Source of the DNA: an uncultured Corynebacterium sp.
GTDB lineage: Bacteria > Actinomycetota > Actinomycetes > Mycobacteriales > Mycobacteriaceae
Direction of reading: 5' to 3'
DNA length: 5,367 bases
Assembly (NCBI GenBank): GCA_945631445.1
Contig: CALZCR010000149.1
Coordinates: 1-5,367 of the forward strand
Shown here one piece after another: positions 1-4,809 of this stretch. Made by a program: the position numbers and the translations under genes. How positions within the stretch are numbered: position 1 is the stretch's first letter; every line of letters begins with the position of its first letter. The notes under the pieces are model-generated. The model did not search any database. It saw only the letters and a program-made list of their open reading frames with translations, and was not told the origin of the DNA.

Positions 1-3
1 CCT

Positions 4-19
4 GATTATAGAATTAATC
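4..19 (+). promoter_or_regulatory. AT-rich -10-like box within a small dyad
   Basis: A TAGAAT hexamer (9-14) close to the TATAAT consensus lies exactly between the arms GATTA (4-8) and TAATC (15-19). It is 12 bases from the ATG at 27, so a transcript would start only a few bases before the codon. The -35 region would lie outside the window. It could be a real promoter for the shortened mannosyltransferase frame, or a chance match in a short foreign or edge sequence. Confidence 0.3.
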
Positions 20-26
20 TGCCACG

Positions 27-1175
27 ATGCATGTTGCCGATCTGCTTTTGCCTTTCATCTACCCGCCTATCGGGGCGTTGATCCTGGTGCCGCTGACGGC
101 GCCGGAGTGGTTGACTGACGACCTCGCCGGCGACGTCATGATCGTCGTGTCGAATCTGCTGATCTTGGCGTGTCTGCACCTGATTTTCCGGACGGTGATG
201 AAGGGGCATTCCCCGGCGACGGTCCGGGCGGTCACGGCGGTCAGCTGGGCGGGGGCCATGCTCATCGAGCCCGTCGAGTTGAACAACGGTTTCGCGCAGA
301 TCAACGTGATCATCCTGGCCCTGGTGTTCTTCGACCTCATGCCCCGCAAACGCCTCTTGCCCCAGGGCACGCTGTTGGGCGTGGCGGCGGCGATCAAGCT
401 CTCCCCCTTGGCGATGGGGCTGTTTTTCCTGGTGCGCCGGGACCTGCGCGCCATTGTCGTCGCCGGTGTGTCCGCGGTGGCGTGCACGGTGCTCGCCGCG
501 CTGGTGCGTTGGGACGCCACCGTGGAGTTCTTCTCCACGACGCTGCGGGGCATGGGCACCGAGAGCGAATTCGGGGTCAACACCGCGTATCAGTCCAATA
601 GCTCGATCAAGGGCGTGATCATGCGTTTCTTCAACTCCCAGGAGCTTCTCGACGCCCACGGCACCCTGGTCAACGTCCTCTGGCTGGTCTTTTCCCTCCT
701 GCTCATCGGGCTCGGGGCCTGGCTGATGATCGCTTTGCTGCGCCGGGATTTGGTGGTCGACGCGATTATGGTCAACGCGACCGTCATGTTGTTGATTTCC
801 CCGGTGTCCTGGTCGCATCACTGGGTGTGGCTGGCGCTGATCATCCCCCTCGCCGCCTGGCGCTGCGTGACGCTGCTTCCCCGCCCGTGGTTCCTAGGCG
901 CGGTGCTGGCCGTGTGGTCCTGGTTGCTTCTGACCAACCCGCCGAAGTGGTGGTACGGCGACGCCATCGACGTCTTCGCCTTGTCCATCGTGCAGAAGGT
1001 GCTCGTCTCTGACTTCGTGTGGCTGGCGCTGTTGTCCTGGATCGGCCTGGCCCTGGCGCTGCGCGCCGTCCCGCCGTCCGTGACCTCCATCGCGGTCGAC
1101 CGCTTCGGGTTCGACGCCCGCGCCGACGACGAAGCCCCGGCCGCTTCCAGGGAAGCGACCGGGGCCGAGGCGTAG
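27..1175 (+). CDS. GT87-family polytopic mannosyltransferase, apparently N-terminally truncated
   Basis: Probable GT-C glycosyltransferase of family GT87, which moves mannose (in some members arabinose) from a polyprenyl-phosphate donor onto lipoglycan or related acceptors outside the membrane. The 382-residue product is very hydrophobic, with about ten membrane segments (roughly residues 9-25, 36-54, 69-82, 92-104, 115-136, 141-160, 213-238, 245-260, 266-280, 287-303, 328-346). GT87-like blocks are LPFIYPPIGA (8-17), QINVIILALVFFD (91-103), AAAIKLSPLAMG (120-131), NSSIKG (191-196) and SPVSWSHHWVW (258-268). Full-length relatives are usually somewhat over 400 residues and have an extra first membrane helix and a periplasmic loop with the putative catalytic Asp before the LPFxYPP block. 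Here that block starts at residue 8, so these parts are missing. The frame is closed upstream by stops at 3, 9 and 15, and no Shine-Dalgarno is visible. The tail (351-382) is hydrophilic and is partly encoded by a terminator-like hairpin. The exact substrate cannot be told (PimE- and MptC-like enzymes are possible). The family call is fairly firm; the start is uncertain. Confidence 0.8.
   Translation: MHVADLLLPFIYPPIGALILVPLTAPEWLTDDLAGDVMIVVSNLLILACLHLIFRTVMKGHSPATVRAVTAVSWAGAMLIEPVELNNGFAQINVIILALVFFDLMPRKRLLPQGTLLGVAAAIKLSPLAMGLFFLVRRDLRAIVVAGVSAVACTVLAALVRWDATVEFFSTTLRGMGTESEFGVNTAYQSNSSIKGVIMRFFNSQELLDAHGTLVNVLWLVFSLLLIGLGAWLMIALLRRDLVVDAIMVNATVMLLISPVSWSHHWVWLALIIPLAAWRCVTLLPRPWFLGAVLAVWSWLLLTNPPKWWYGDAIDVFALSIVQKVLVSDFVWLALLSWIGLALALRAVPPSVTSIAVDRFGFDARADDEAPAASREATGAEA
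1134..1165. terminator. Probable bidirectional terminator inside the 3' end of the mannosyltransferase gene
   Basis: The 15-base arms 1134-1148 and 1151-1165 are inverted repeats with one mismatch (C1141 against A1158) and an AG centre. In minus-strand RNA that position becomes a G-U wobble, so the stem is continuous for the DoxX transcript, whose stop codon lies 15 bases before it. In plus-strand RNA it is a C-A mismatch. The hairpin sits in the last 14 codons of the mannosyltransferase gene because only 5 bp separate the two stops. Neither side has a clear U-tract, which is not unusual for GC-rich actinobacteria. The structure is clear; the terminator role is inferred. Confidence 0.55.
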
Positions 1176-1180
1176 AACGG

Positions 1181-2053
1181 TTAAGCGAACGGGTTGATGC
1201 CCGTGCCGAACCACCACAGGGCGGCCACGGCGGCGATCGCCAACACCACGAAGATCCACGAACTCCACAACGGACGACGCGCCCAGCGGCGGCCGAAGTC
1301 CAGGGAGTACAAGCCCGGCCCGGTAAATTGCAGGACCACCGACATCGCGAGCAACATCACCGCGAGCCAGGCGGAATCCGGCCAGGCGAAGACGTTGAGC
1401 CCTTCCCCGGAAGTCGCCACGAAGTGCAGGGCGGAAAATCCGGTGACCACGGTGGCCACGGCCGCGAACAGCGGGGTGACCAGGCCGAAGATCAGGAAAA
1501 GTCCGGCCGCCAGCTGCGTGACGGGCACGGCCACGGCCAAAACGGCGCCCGCCGGGTACGCGGCGAACTCGTTTTCCAGGCCGGCGATCCCCTGCCCGCC
1601 GCCGAGGTTGAAGAAAGTGCCCACCGACTCGAGGATGAGCCAGGCCGACAGCGCGAGCCGCAGCAGAAAAATACCGAAGTCGATCGTGCCGCGGCGCGTC
1701 CGGTCGACGTGCTGGGCCGCCGCAGACTCTTCCGCCGTCAGTTCCTGGCTGGGGACCGGGGCCGGGGTGACCACGGGATCTCCCACATATGCCGTCGGCG
1801 CCACGGTGGTGGCGGCGGGGACCTCCGTGGGGGCAAAGTCTTCGTCGCGGTAATTTCCGTTGTCGTCCGGCGGGGAGAGCCGCTGAGTTTCGGCGGCCGG
1901 GCCGGTGGCGGGGAAAGCCGTCGTGGACTGCGCGGCGGAGGCGGGGGTGGAGCCGCCGCCGGCCTGCGGGCCCTTCCCTTGCTGGGTGGGGGTGTCGACG
2001 TCGGCGGTGCGCGGGTCGTCGGCCCGGTCGGGTCTCTGCTTGTTCTCGCTCAT
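1181..2053 (-). CDS. DoxX-family membrane protein with long disordered N-terminus
   Basis: 290 residues. The first ~120 are polar and low-complexity (rich in Thr, Pro, Ala, Asp, Glu and Gln), probably a disordered cytoplasmic region. The C-terminal ~170 form a DoxX-type domain with about five hydrophobic helices (roughly 124-147, 166-188, 191-211, 227-243, 262-283). The first starts with DFGIFLLRLAL, and a loop has the Gly-rich stretch FFNLGGGQGIAGLENEF. DoxX proteins are integral membrane proteins linked to redox homeostasis; the M. tuberculosis DoxX forms a membrane oxidoreductase complex with SodA and the thiosulfate sulfurtransferase SseA. Neither partner gene is present here. The protein has no cysteine, so it cannot carry out thiol chemistry itself. 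The ATG at 2053 is chosen because a -10 box lies 7 bases upstream and there is no clear Shine-Dalgarno, which suggests a leaderless mRNA. It is transcribed away from the hydroquinone reductase and converges on the mannosyltransferase. The family call is good; the function is unknown. Confidence 0.85.
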   Translation of the reverse strand: MSENKQRPDRADDPRTADVDTPTQQGKGPQAGGGSTPASAAQSTTAFPATGPAAETQRLSPPDDNGNYRDEDFAPTEVPAATTVAPTAYVGDPVVTPAPVPSQELTAEESAAAQHVDRTRRGTIDFGIFLLRLALSAWLILESVGTFFNLGGGQGIAGLENEFAAYPAGAVLAVAVPVTQLAAGLFLIFGLVTPLFAAVATVVTGFSALHFVATSGEGLNVFAWPDSAWLAVMLLAMSVVLQFTGPGLYSLDFGRRWARRPLWSSWIFVVLAIAAVAALWWFGTGINPFA

Positions 2054-2060
2054 GACTCAC

Positions 2061-2066
2061 AATGTA
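2061..2066 (-). promoter_or_regulatory. -10 box of a probable leaderless DoxX promoter
   Basis: The minus strand reads TACATT, matching the actinobacterial TANNNT -10 pattern, with 7 bases between it and the ATG at 2053. Transcription would therefore begin at or next to the start codon. No AGGAG-like site lies upstream. No -35 hexamer resembling TTGACA is seen at 16-19 bp, which is common for such promoters. Confidence 0.5.
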
Positions 2067-2230
2067 GCGACCCGACGGCGGGCGCGACCGTATTCTCCCG
2101 GCGCGCCGGAGGAAAGTTACCGTGCCGTGAACCATTCGTCCGTGGCCTGACCGCCAGGTGTGCGCGGCGCCGATCGGCTGGAGCGGATCGGAGTCTCTAC
2201 GGTGGGGCACGAGGTGGCACGGTCATTGCG

Positions 2231-2275
2231 GTCGTTGACACGTCCCGAGGCACCGCCTAATGTTGTTGACACATC
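2231..2275 (+). repeat. Direct repeat of a GTTGACAC element, 31 bp apart
   Basis: GTCGTTGACACGTC (2231-2244) and GTTGTTGACACATC (2262-2275) agree at 12 of 14 positions, with an identical GTTGACAC core, and repeat at 31 bp, close to three helical turns. The first copy contains the -35 box of the hydroquinone reductase promoter and the second lies over the expected transcription start. This layout suits a regulator binding twice on one DNA face. Alternatively, the second copy is a spare -35 box. Confidence 0.45.
2235..2263 (+). promoter_or_regulatory. Sigma-A-type promoter of the hydroquinone reductase gene
   Basis: Consensus -35 TTGACA (2235-2240), a 17-bp spacer and -10 TAATGT (2258-2263, fits TANNNT). 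The start would be near 2270, giving a leader of about 40 bases that contains the AGGAG ribosome site at 2301-2305. A second TTGACA (2266-2271) has no good -10 at 16-18 bp. TAATAT at 2278-2283 is an alternative -10 but lacks a -35. Confidence 0.65.
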
Positions 2276-2311
2276 ATTAATATCCGACATGCATCCACTG
2301 AGGAGTACTTC

Positions 2312-3400
2312 ATGGCCCCTGACAAGCACTTATCCACCGACTGGGACGGCGACGCGAAGAACGCCTCCCCGGACGGAGAATTCGTCCGCGACACCACCTA
2401 CATCGAGGACCGCATCGTCGCGGGTCTCCCCGCCGGTTCAGAACCGGTCGCCCAGGACAACGGCGCTTTCCACTGGCCGGTCGAGTCGGGGCGTTACCGC
2501 CTGATGGCGGCGCGCGCCTGCCCGTGGGCGCACCGCACTATCATCACCCGCCGCCTGCTGGGTCTGGAGGACGCCATTTCCCTCGGCCTGGCGGGGCCGA
2601 CCCATGACTGGCGCTCGTGGACTTTCGACCTGGACCCGGAAGAAAAGGATCCGGCGACCGGGCTGCACCGTCTCCAGGAGGCCTACTTCAACCGCTTCCC
2701 TGACTACCCGCGCGGCATCACCGTCCCCGCCATCGTCGAGACGGAAAGCGCGAAGGTCGTCACCAACGACTTCCCCTCCATCCCGGTCGACTTCCAGACC
2801 CAGTGGACCGAGCACCACCGCGCCGGCGCGCCGGACTTGTACCCCGAGCACTTGCGCACGAAGATCGACGAGCTGGCCACCTGGTTGTTCCACGAGGTCA
2901 ACAACGGCGTGTACCGGGCAGGCTTCGCCGGCTCCCAGGAGGCCTACGACCAGGCCTACGATCGCCTGTGGAAGGCGATGGACTGGCTGGAAGATCATCT
3001 GGGCGAGCACCGCTACCTGGTGGGTGATCAGGTCACGCTGGCGGACGTCTACCTCTACCCCACCTTGATCCGTTTCGACGCCGTCTACGTCGGCCACTTC
3101 AAGGCCTCGCGCAACCGGATCTCGGAGTTGCCGAACCTCTACGGCTACCTGCGCGAGCTCTTCCAGCTCCCGGGCTTCGGGGACACGACCGACTTCACCG
3201 AGATCAAGGAGCACTACTACATCACGCACTCGGAGGTGAACCCCACCCGCATCGTCCCCGGCGGCCCGGACCTGTCCGGCCTGATGGAACCGCACGGCCG
3301 CGAGCGCCTCGGCGGCGCGCCCTTCGCTGAGGGCACGACCCTGCCGGGCCCGGTGCCGGCCGGCGAGGAAGTCAAAAACCCGGAGTCGTTCCAGAAGTAG
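2312..3400 (+). CDS. Xi-class glutathione S-transferase-like / thiol-hydroquinone reductase (YqjG/ECM4 family)
   Basis: 362 residues. Xi-class enzymes reduce glutathionyl-hydroquinones to free hydroquinones using an active-site Cys, which fits cytoplasmic repair of quinone adducts. The start is set by AGGAG at 2301-2305, six bases before the ATG. The N-terminal thioredoxin-like domain has the signature CPWAHR with nucleophile Cys70, then VPAI with the usual cis-Pro position at 139. The helical C-terminal domain has DLYPEHLR (175-182), VNNGVYRAGFA (196-206), LVGDQVTLADVYLYPTLIRF (236-255), the GHFK block (261-264) and KEHYYITH (299-306). Tyr201 and Tyr302/303 match conserved active-site tyrosines. 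The stretch that in proteobacterial enzymes reads like VNNES and binds glutathione is VTNDFPSI (150-157) here. Since actinobacteria generally use mycothiol, the substrate may be a mycothiol adduct; this is inference. A polar tail of ~40 residues (from 323) extends beyond the core, making the protein longer than the ~330 of E. coli YqjG. It is divergent from the DoxX gene. Confidence 0.9.
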   Translation: MAPDKHLSTDWDGDAKNASPDGEFVRDTTYIEDRIVAGLPAGSEPVAQDNGAFHWPVESGRYRLMAARACPWAHRTIITRRLLGLEDAISLGLAGPTHDWRSWTFDLDPEEKDPATGLHRLQEAYFNRFPDYPRGITVPAIVETESAKVVTNDFPSIPVDFQTQWTEHHRAGAPDLYPEHLRTKIDELATWLFHEVNNGVYRAGFAGSQEAYDQAYDRLWKAMDWLEDHLGEHRYLVGDQVTLADVYLYPTLIRFDAVYVGHFKASRNRISELPNLYGYLRELFQLPGFGDTTDFTEIKEHYYITHSEVNPTRIVPGGPDLSGLMEPHGRERLGGAPFAEGTTLPGPVPAGEEVKNPESFQK

Positions 3401-3508
3401 CTTGCGGGGGCCCGTCGCCGGCGGGGCGGCCAGGCTGCCCGGCTCATGGGAAAGGCGCATCTCAGCGATGTGGCCCGATCGCAGAGAGTGCGCCGAGAAG
3501 CTCTTTGG

Positions 3509-3535
3509 CAGACGAGCCGTCGACGGGAGCGTCTG
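3509..3535. repeat. 27-bp hyphenated palindrome with a perfect 10-bp core
   Basis: The core CCGTCGACGG (3517-3526) is a perfect palindrome. It is flanked by CAGACG (3509-3514) and CGTCTG (3530-3535), perfect inverted arms separated from the core by AG on one side and GAG on the other. RNA could fold as a 6-bp stem, an internal loop, and a 3-bp stem with a TCGA tetraloop. There is no U-tract on either strand, so an intrinsic terminator is uncertain. A protein-binding site is equally possible. Confidence 0.4.
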
Positions 3536-3628
3536 TAGTCGCCGGATTCACCCCCGACAATCCCCGTCGCCTTCCTCGGCCCGGTCTCAGTCACCCGTTT
3601 CCGGCCCCGCCGACTCACCGAAAGAGGC

Positions 3629-3666
3629 GCTGCCCCGAGCACACCGTGGGGTGTGTTCGGGGCAGC
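3629..3666. terminator. Probable bidirectional terminator between the two convergent reductase genes
   Basis: Seventeen-base arms 3629-3645 and 3650-3666 pair around the loop GTGG, with one imperfect position (G3639 against T3656: a G-U wobble in plus-strand RNA, a C-A mismatch in minus-strand RNA). The hairpin starts 50 bases past the aldo/keto reductase stop and lies about 230 bases past the hydroquinone reductase stop. On the minus strand it is followed by a weak CTCTTTC pyrimidine tract; on the plus strand there is no T-run. Its location between convergent genes supports a terminator role. Confidence 0.65.
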
Positions 3667-3716
3667 ATGCCATGCACGGGGTCTCCGGGGACGGATGATC
3701 CACACGTCCGCCGGTG

Positions 3717-4658
3717 TTACGCGAAGGCCTCCGAGGCCTGGTCCAGCGCCGAGATCTCTTCCTCGGTCAGCTCCACCTGCGGGGCGGCCAGCAGCGCATC
3801 CAGTTGCTCGACCTTGGACACCGAGGCGATGGGAGCGGTGACGCCCTTGGCCAGCAGCCAAGCCAGCGCCACCGAGGTGACCTCCACGTCGTGGGACTCC
3901 GCGATGCGCACGAGCTCCTCGATCACCGGGGCCGGGGAGTTCTCCAGGTAGGCCTGGGCGAAGTCCTTGCGTGCGGCGCCTTCGAGGTCCTCCCGGGAGC
4001 GGTACTTGCCGGTCAGCAGGCCGGAGGCCAACGCGAAGTACGGGAAGACGGCTACGCCGTACTCCTTGGCCAGCGGGGCGTATCCCTGCTCGTACTCCTT
4101 GCGGTGCAGGAGATTGTATTGCGGCTGGATGGCCGCCGGCATGGCTTTGGTGCCCTGGGCCGTCTCGAAGAATTCACGCATGCGCTCCGGAGAATAGTTC
4201 GACAGGGCCAGGTGGCGGATCTTCCCGGCGTCGATCAGCTCGGCGGCGACGTCGACCTGCTCCTGAATCGAGACGTCCTCGTCGTCGTGGTGGTAGTAGA
4301 AGACGTCGAGGGTCTCCTGCTGGAGCCGCTTGAGCGAATCCTCGACCGCCTGGACGGTGTTTTTCCGGCCGCGGCCGTCCACGCCCGGCAGGCCGCCGGA
4401 CTTGGTGGCGATGATGACCTTCTGCGCCGCCTCCGGGCGGGCCTTACGCCACTGCCCGATCAACTCCTCCGACTCCCCGCCCTTATTGCCGTCGGCCCAC
4501 ATGGAATAAGAGTCGGCCGTGTCGATGAAATTGCCGCCCTTCTCCACGAAGGCGTCGAGGATGGCGAAAGTCGCCTCCTTGTCGGCGGTCCAACCGAAGG
4601 GGTTGGCGCCCAAATTCAAGGGAAATACGTCGATGTCGGTGCTCGGGATCTTGACCAT
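3717..4658 (-). CDS. Aldo/keto reductase
   Basis: 313 residues, the usual length for a cytoplasmic NADPH-dependent (beta/alpha)8-barrel aldo/keto reductase that reduces aldehydes and ketones to alcohols. The four catalytic positions are visible: Asp46 and Tyr51 in FIDTADSYSMW, Lys86 in IIATKSGG, and His123 in DVFYYHHDDEDV. Other family blocks are LNLGANPFGWTAD (14-26), GGESEELIGQW (60-70), GKIRHLALSNYSPERM (145-160), QPQYNLLHR (178-186) and SGLLTGKYR (212-220). The cofactor-binding end has PIASVSKVEQLD (276-287). It most resembles the actinobacterial IolS-like/general-stress AKR group; the natural substrate is unknown. The start is firm: the minus-strand AGGAG (complement of 4665-4669) lies six bases before the ATG. 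It is divergent from a MarR regulator, and its promoter carries a dyad between -35 and -10, so repression by that MarR is the simplest model. No truncation or missing catalytic residue is seen. Confidence 0.93.
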   Translation of the reverse strand: MVKIPSTDIDVFPLNLGANPFGWTADKEATFAILDAFVEKGGNFIDTADSYSMWADGNKGGESEELIGQWRKARPEAAQKVIIATKSGGLPGVDGRGRKNTVQAVEDSLKRLQQETLDVFYYHHDDEDVSIQEQVDVAAELIDAGKIRHLALSNYSPERMREFFETAQGTKAMPAAIQPQYNLLHRKEYEQGYAPLAKEYGVAVFPYFALASGLLTGKYRSREDLEGAARKDFAQAYLENSPAPVIEELVRIAESHDVEVTSVALAWLLAKGVTAPIASVSKVEQLDALLAAPQVELTEEEISALDQASEAFA

Positions 4659-4685
4659 GGTTTTCTCCTGAGTTCTTTGTTGTCA

Positions 4686-4713
4686 CGGACGGCGGGGACT
4701 TCCCCGCTGTCCG
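4686..4713 (-). promoter_or_regulatory. Hairpin in the 5' leader of the aldo/keto reductase mRNA
   Basis: Thirteen-base arms 4686-4698 and 4701-4713 are inverted repeats with one imperfect pair (G4691 against T4708). With transcription starting near 4723, the ~65-base leader would hold this GC-rich stem about 16 bases before the ribosome site. No T-run follows it on either strand, so it is not a standard terminator. mRNA stabilisation, a leader-level control or a DNA-binding dyad are possible. Confidence 0.4.
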
Positions 4714-4729
4714 CCAGGGTACAGACCCC

Positions 4730-4757
4730 ACCCTAACACTTTTAATTAAAGTTTCAA
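4730..4757 (-). promoter_or_regulatory. Promoter of the aldo/keto reductase gene
   Basis: On the minus strand TTGAAA (complement of 4752-4757, 5 of 6 to the consensus -35) is followed at 16 bp by TAGGGT (complement of 4730-4735, fits TANNNT). The spacer is almost filled by the dyad at 4738-4752. The predicted start is near 4723. Confidence 0.5.
4738..4752. promoter_or_regulatory. Candidate MarR operator in the reductase promoter spacer
   Basis: ACTTT (4738-4742), five bases and AAAGT (4748-4752) form perfect inverted arms, and the centre TTTAATTAAA (4741-4750) is itself a perfect 10-bp palindrome. It is a sharp AT island in GC-rich DNA. MarR dimers typically bind such short AT-rich dyads between divergent genes. 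Its place between -35 and -10 of the reductase promoter suits steric repression. The assignment to the adjacent MarR is inferred. Confidence 0.55.
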
Positions 4758-4786
4758 GCATTTCGGTCTGTGGACCTCCCCTCTCC

Positions 4787-4808
4787 GATGAACGCTAGAA
4801 TGTTCAAC
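4787..4808 (+). promoter_or_regulatory. marR -10 box (leaderless) inside a second dyad
   Basis: TAGAAT (4796-4801) is a 5-of-6 -10 box ending 8 bases before the ATG at 4810, with no Shine-Dalgarno, so the mRNA is probably leaderless. A weak -35-like TGGACC (4771-4776) is 19 bp upstream. The inverted arms TGAAC (4789-4793) and GTTCA (4802-4806) flank the box, with a further G-C pair at 4787/4808. An autorepression operator is plausible. Its sequence differs from the 4738-4752 dyad. Confidence 0.5.
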
Positions 4809-4809
4809 T

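Larger units (their letters stand above)
3401..3716. other. Non-coding stretch between convergent genes, rich in inverted repeats
   Basis: 316 bases between the stops of the hydroquinone reductase and the aldo/keto reductase. No frame here has a credible start site or recognisable protein; open frames on both strands are arginine/proline-rich GC artefacts. Visible structures are a weak dyad at 3424-3440 (GGGCGGCC, one base, GGCTGCCC), the 27-bp dyad at 3509-3535, a small C-rich-loop hairpin with arms GGATT and AATCC at about 3543-3562, and a strong terminator-like hairpin at 3629-3666. A short RNA could be encoded, but no promoter stands out. Confidence 0.6.

Noticed and set aside
2113..2120. 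AAAGTTAC near the DoxX gene as a copy of the MarR operator half-site AAAGTTTC
   Set aside because: There is no matching ACTTT arm, so no dyad; a single 8-base near-match is expected by chance.
2170..2191. CCGATC and GATCGG inverted arms in the DoxX/hydroquinone reductase intergenic region
   Set aside because: Six-base GC-rich arms with a 10-base loop are weak, and the position fits neither promoter; not distinguishable from chance.
894..2210. Long minus-strand open frame (438 codons) overlapping the DoxX gene, and a 413-codon plus-strand frame at 1019-2260
   Set aside because: Both are arginine/glycine-rich readings of other frames across the DoxX gene and its neighbours, with no domain-like blocks. 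The DoxX frame has clear membrane helices and a fitting start.
2438..3460. 340-codon open frame antisense to the hydroquinone reductase
   Set aside because: This is a GC-codon shadow: low-complexity composition, no ribosome site and no recognisable motif, whereas the sense frame holds CPWAHR and other conserved blocks.
3505..3530. LADEPSTGA in one frame resembles an ABC-transporter Walker B region
   Set aside because: There are no Walker A or signature motifs around it and the frame is proline/arginine-rich on both sides; a chance match.
3447..3539. Short frame whose start (HLSDVARS) vaguely recalls a LacI-type helix-turn-helix
   Set aside because: Only about 30 codons, no ribosome site, and the similarity ends after a few residues; taken as chance.
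3543..3562. Hairpin with a C-rich loop, considered as part of a 6C-type small RNA or a riboswitch
   Set aside because: Only one such hairpin with five Cs is seen; 6C RNAs have two hairpins with longer C-runs. No cobalamin box or other riboswitch core could be identified.
3714..4736. 340-codon plus-strand frame antisense to the aldo/keto reductase
   Set aside because: It is a shadow of the catalytic-motif-containing minus-strand gene; its composition (Gly, Leu, Arg, Val) is that expected of a reversed high-GC gene.
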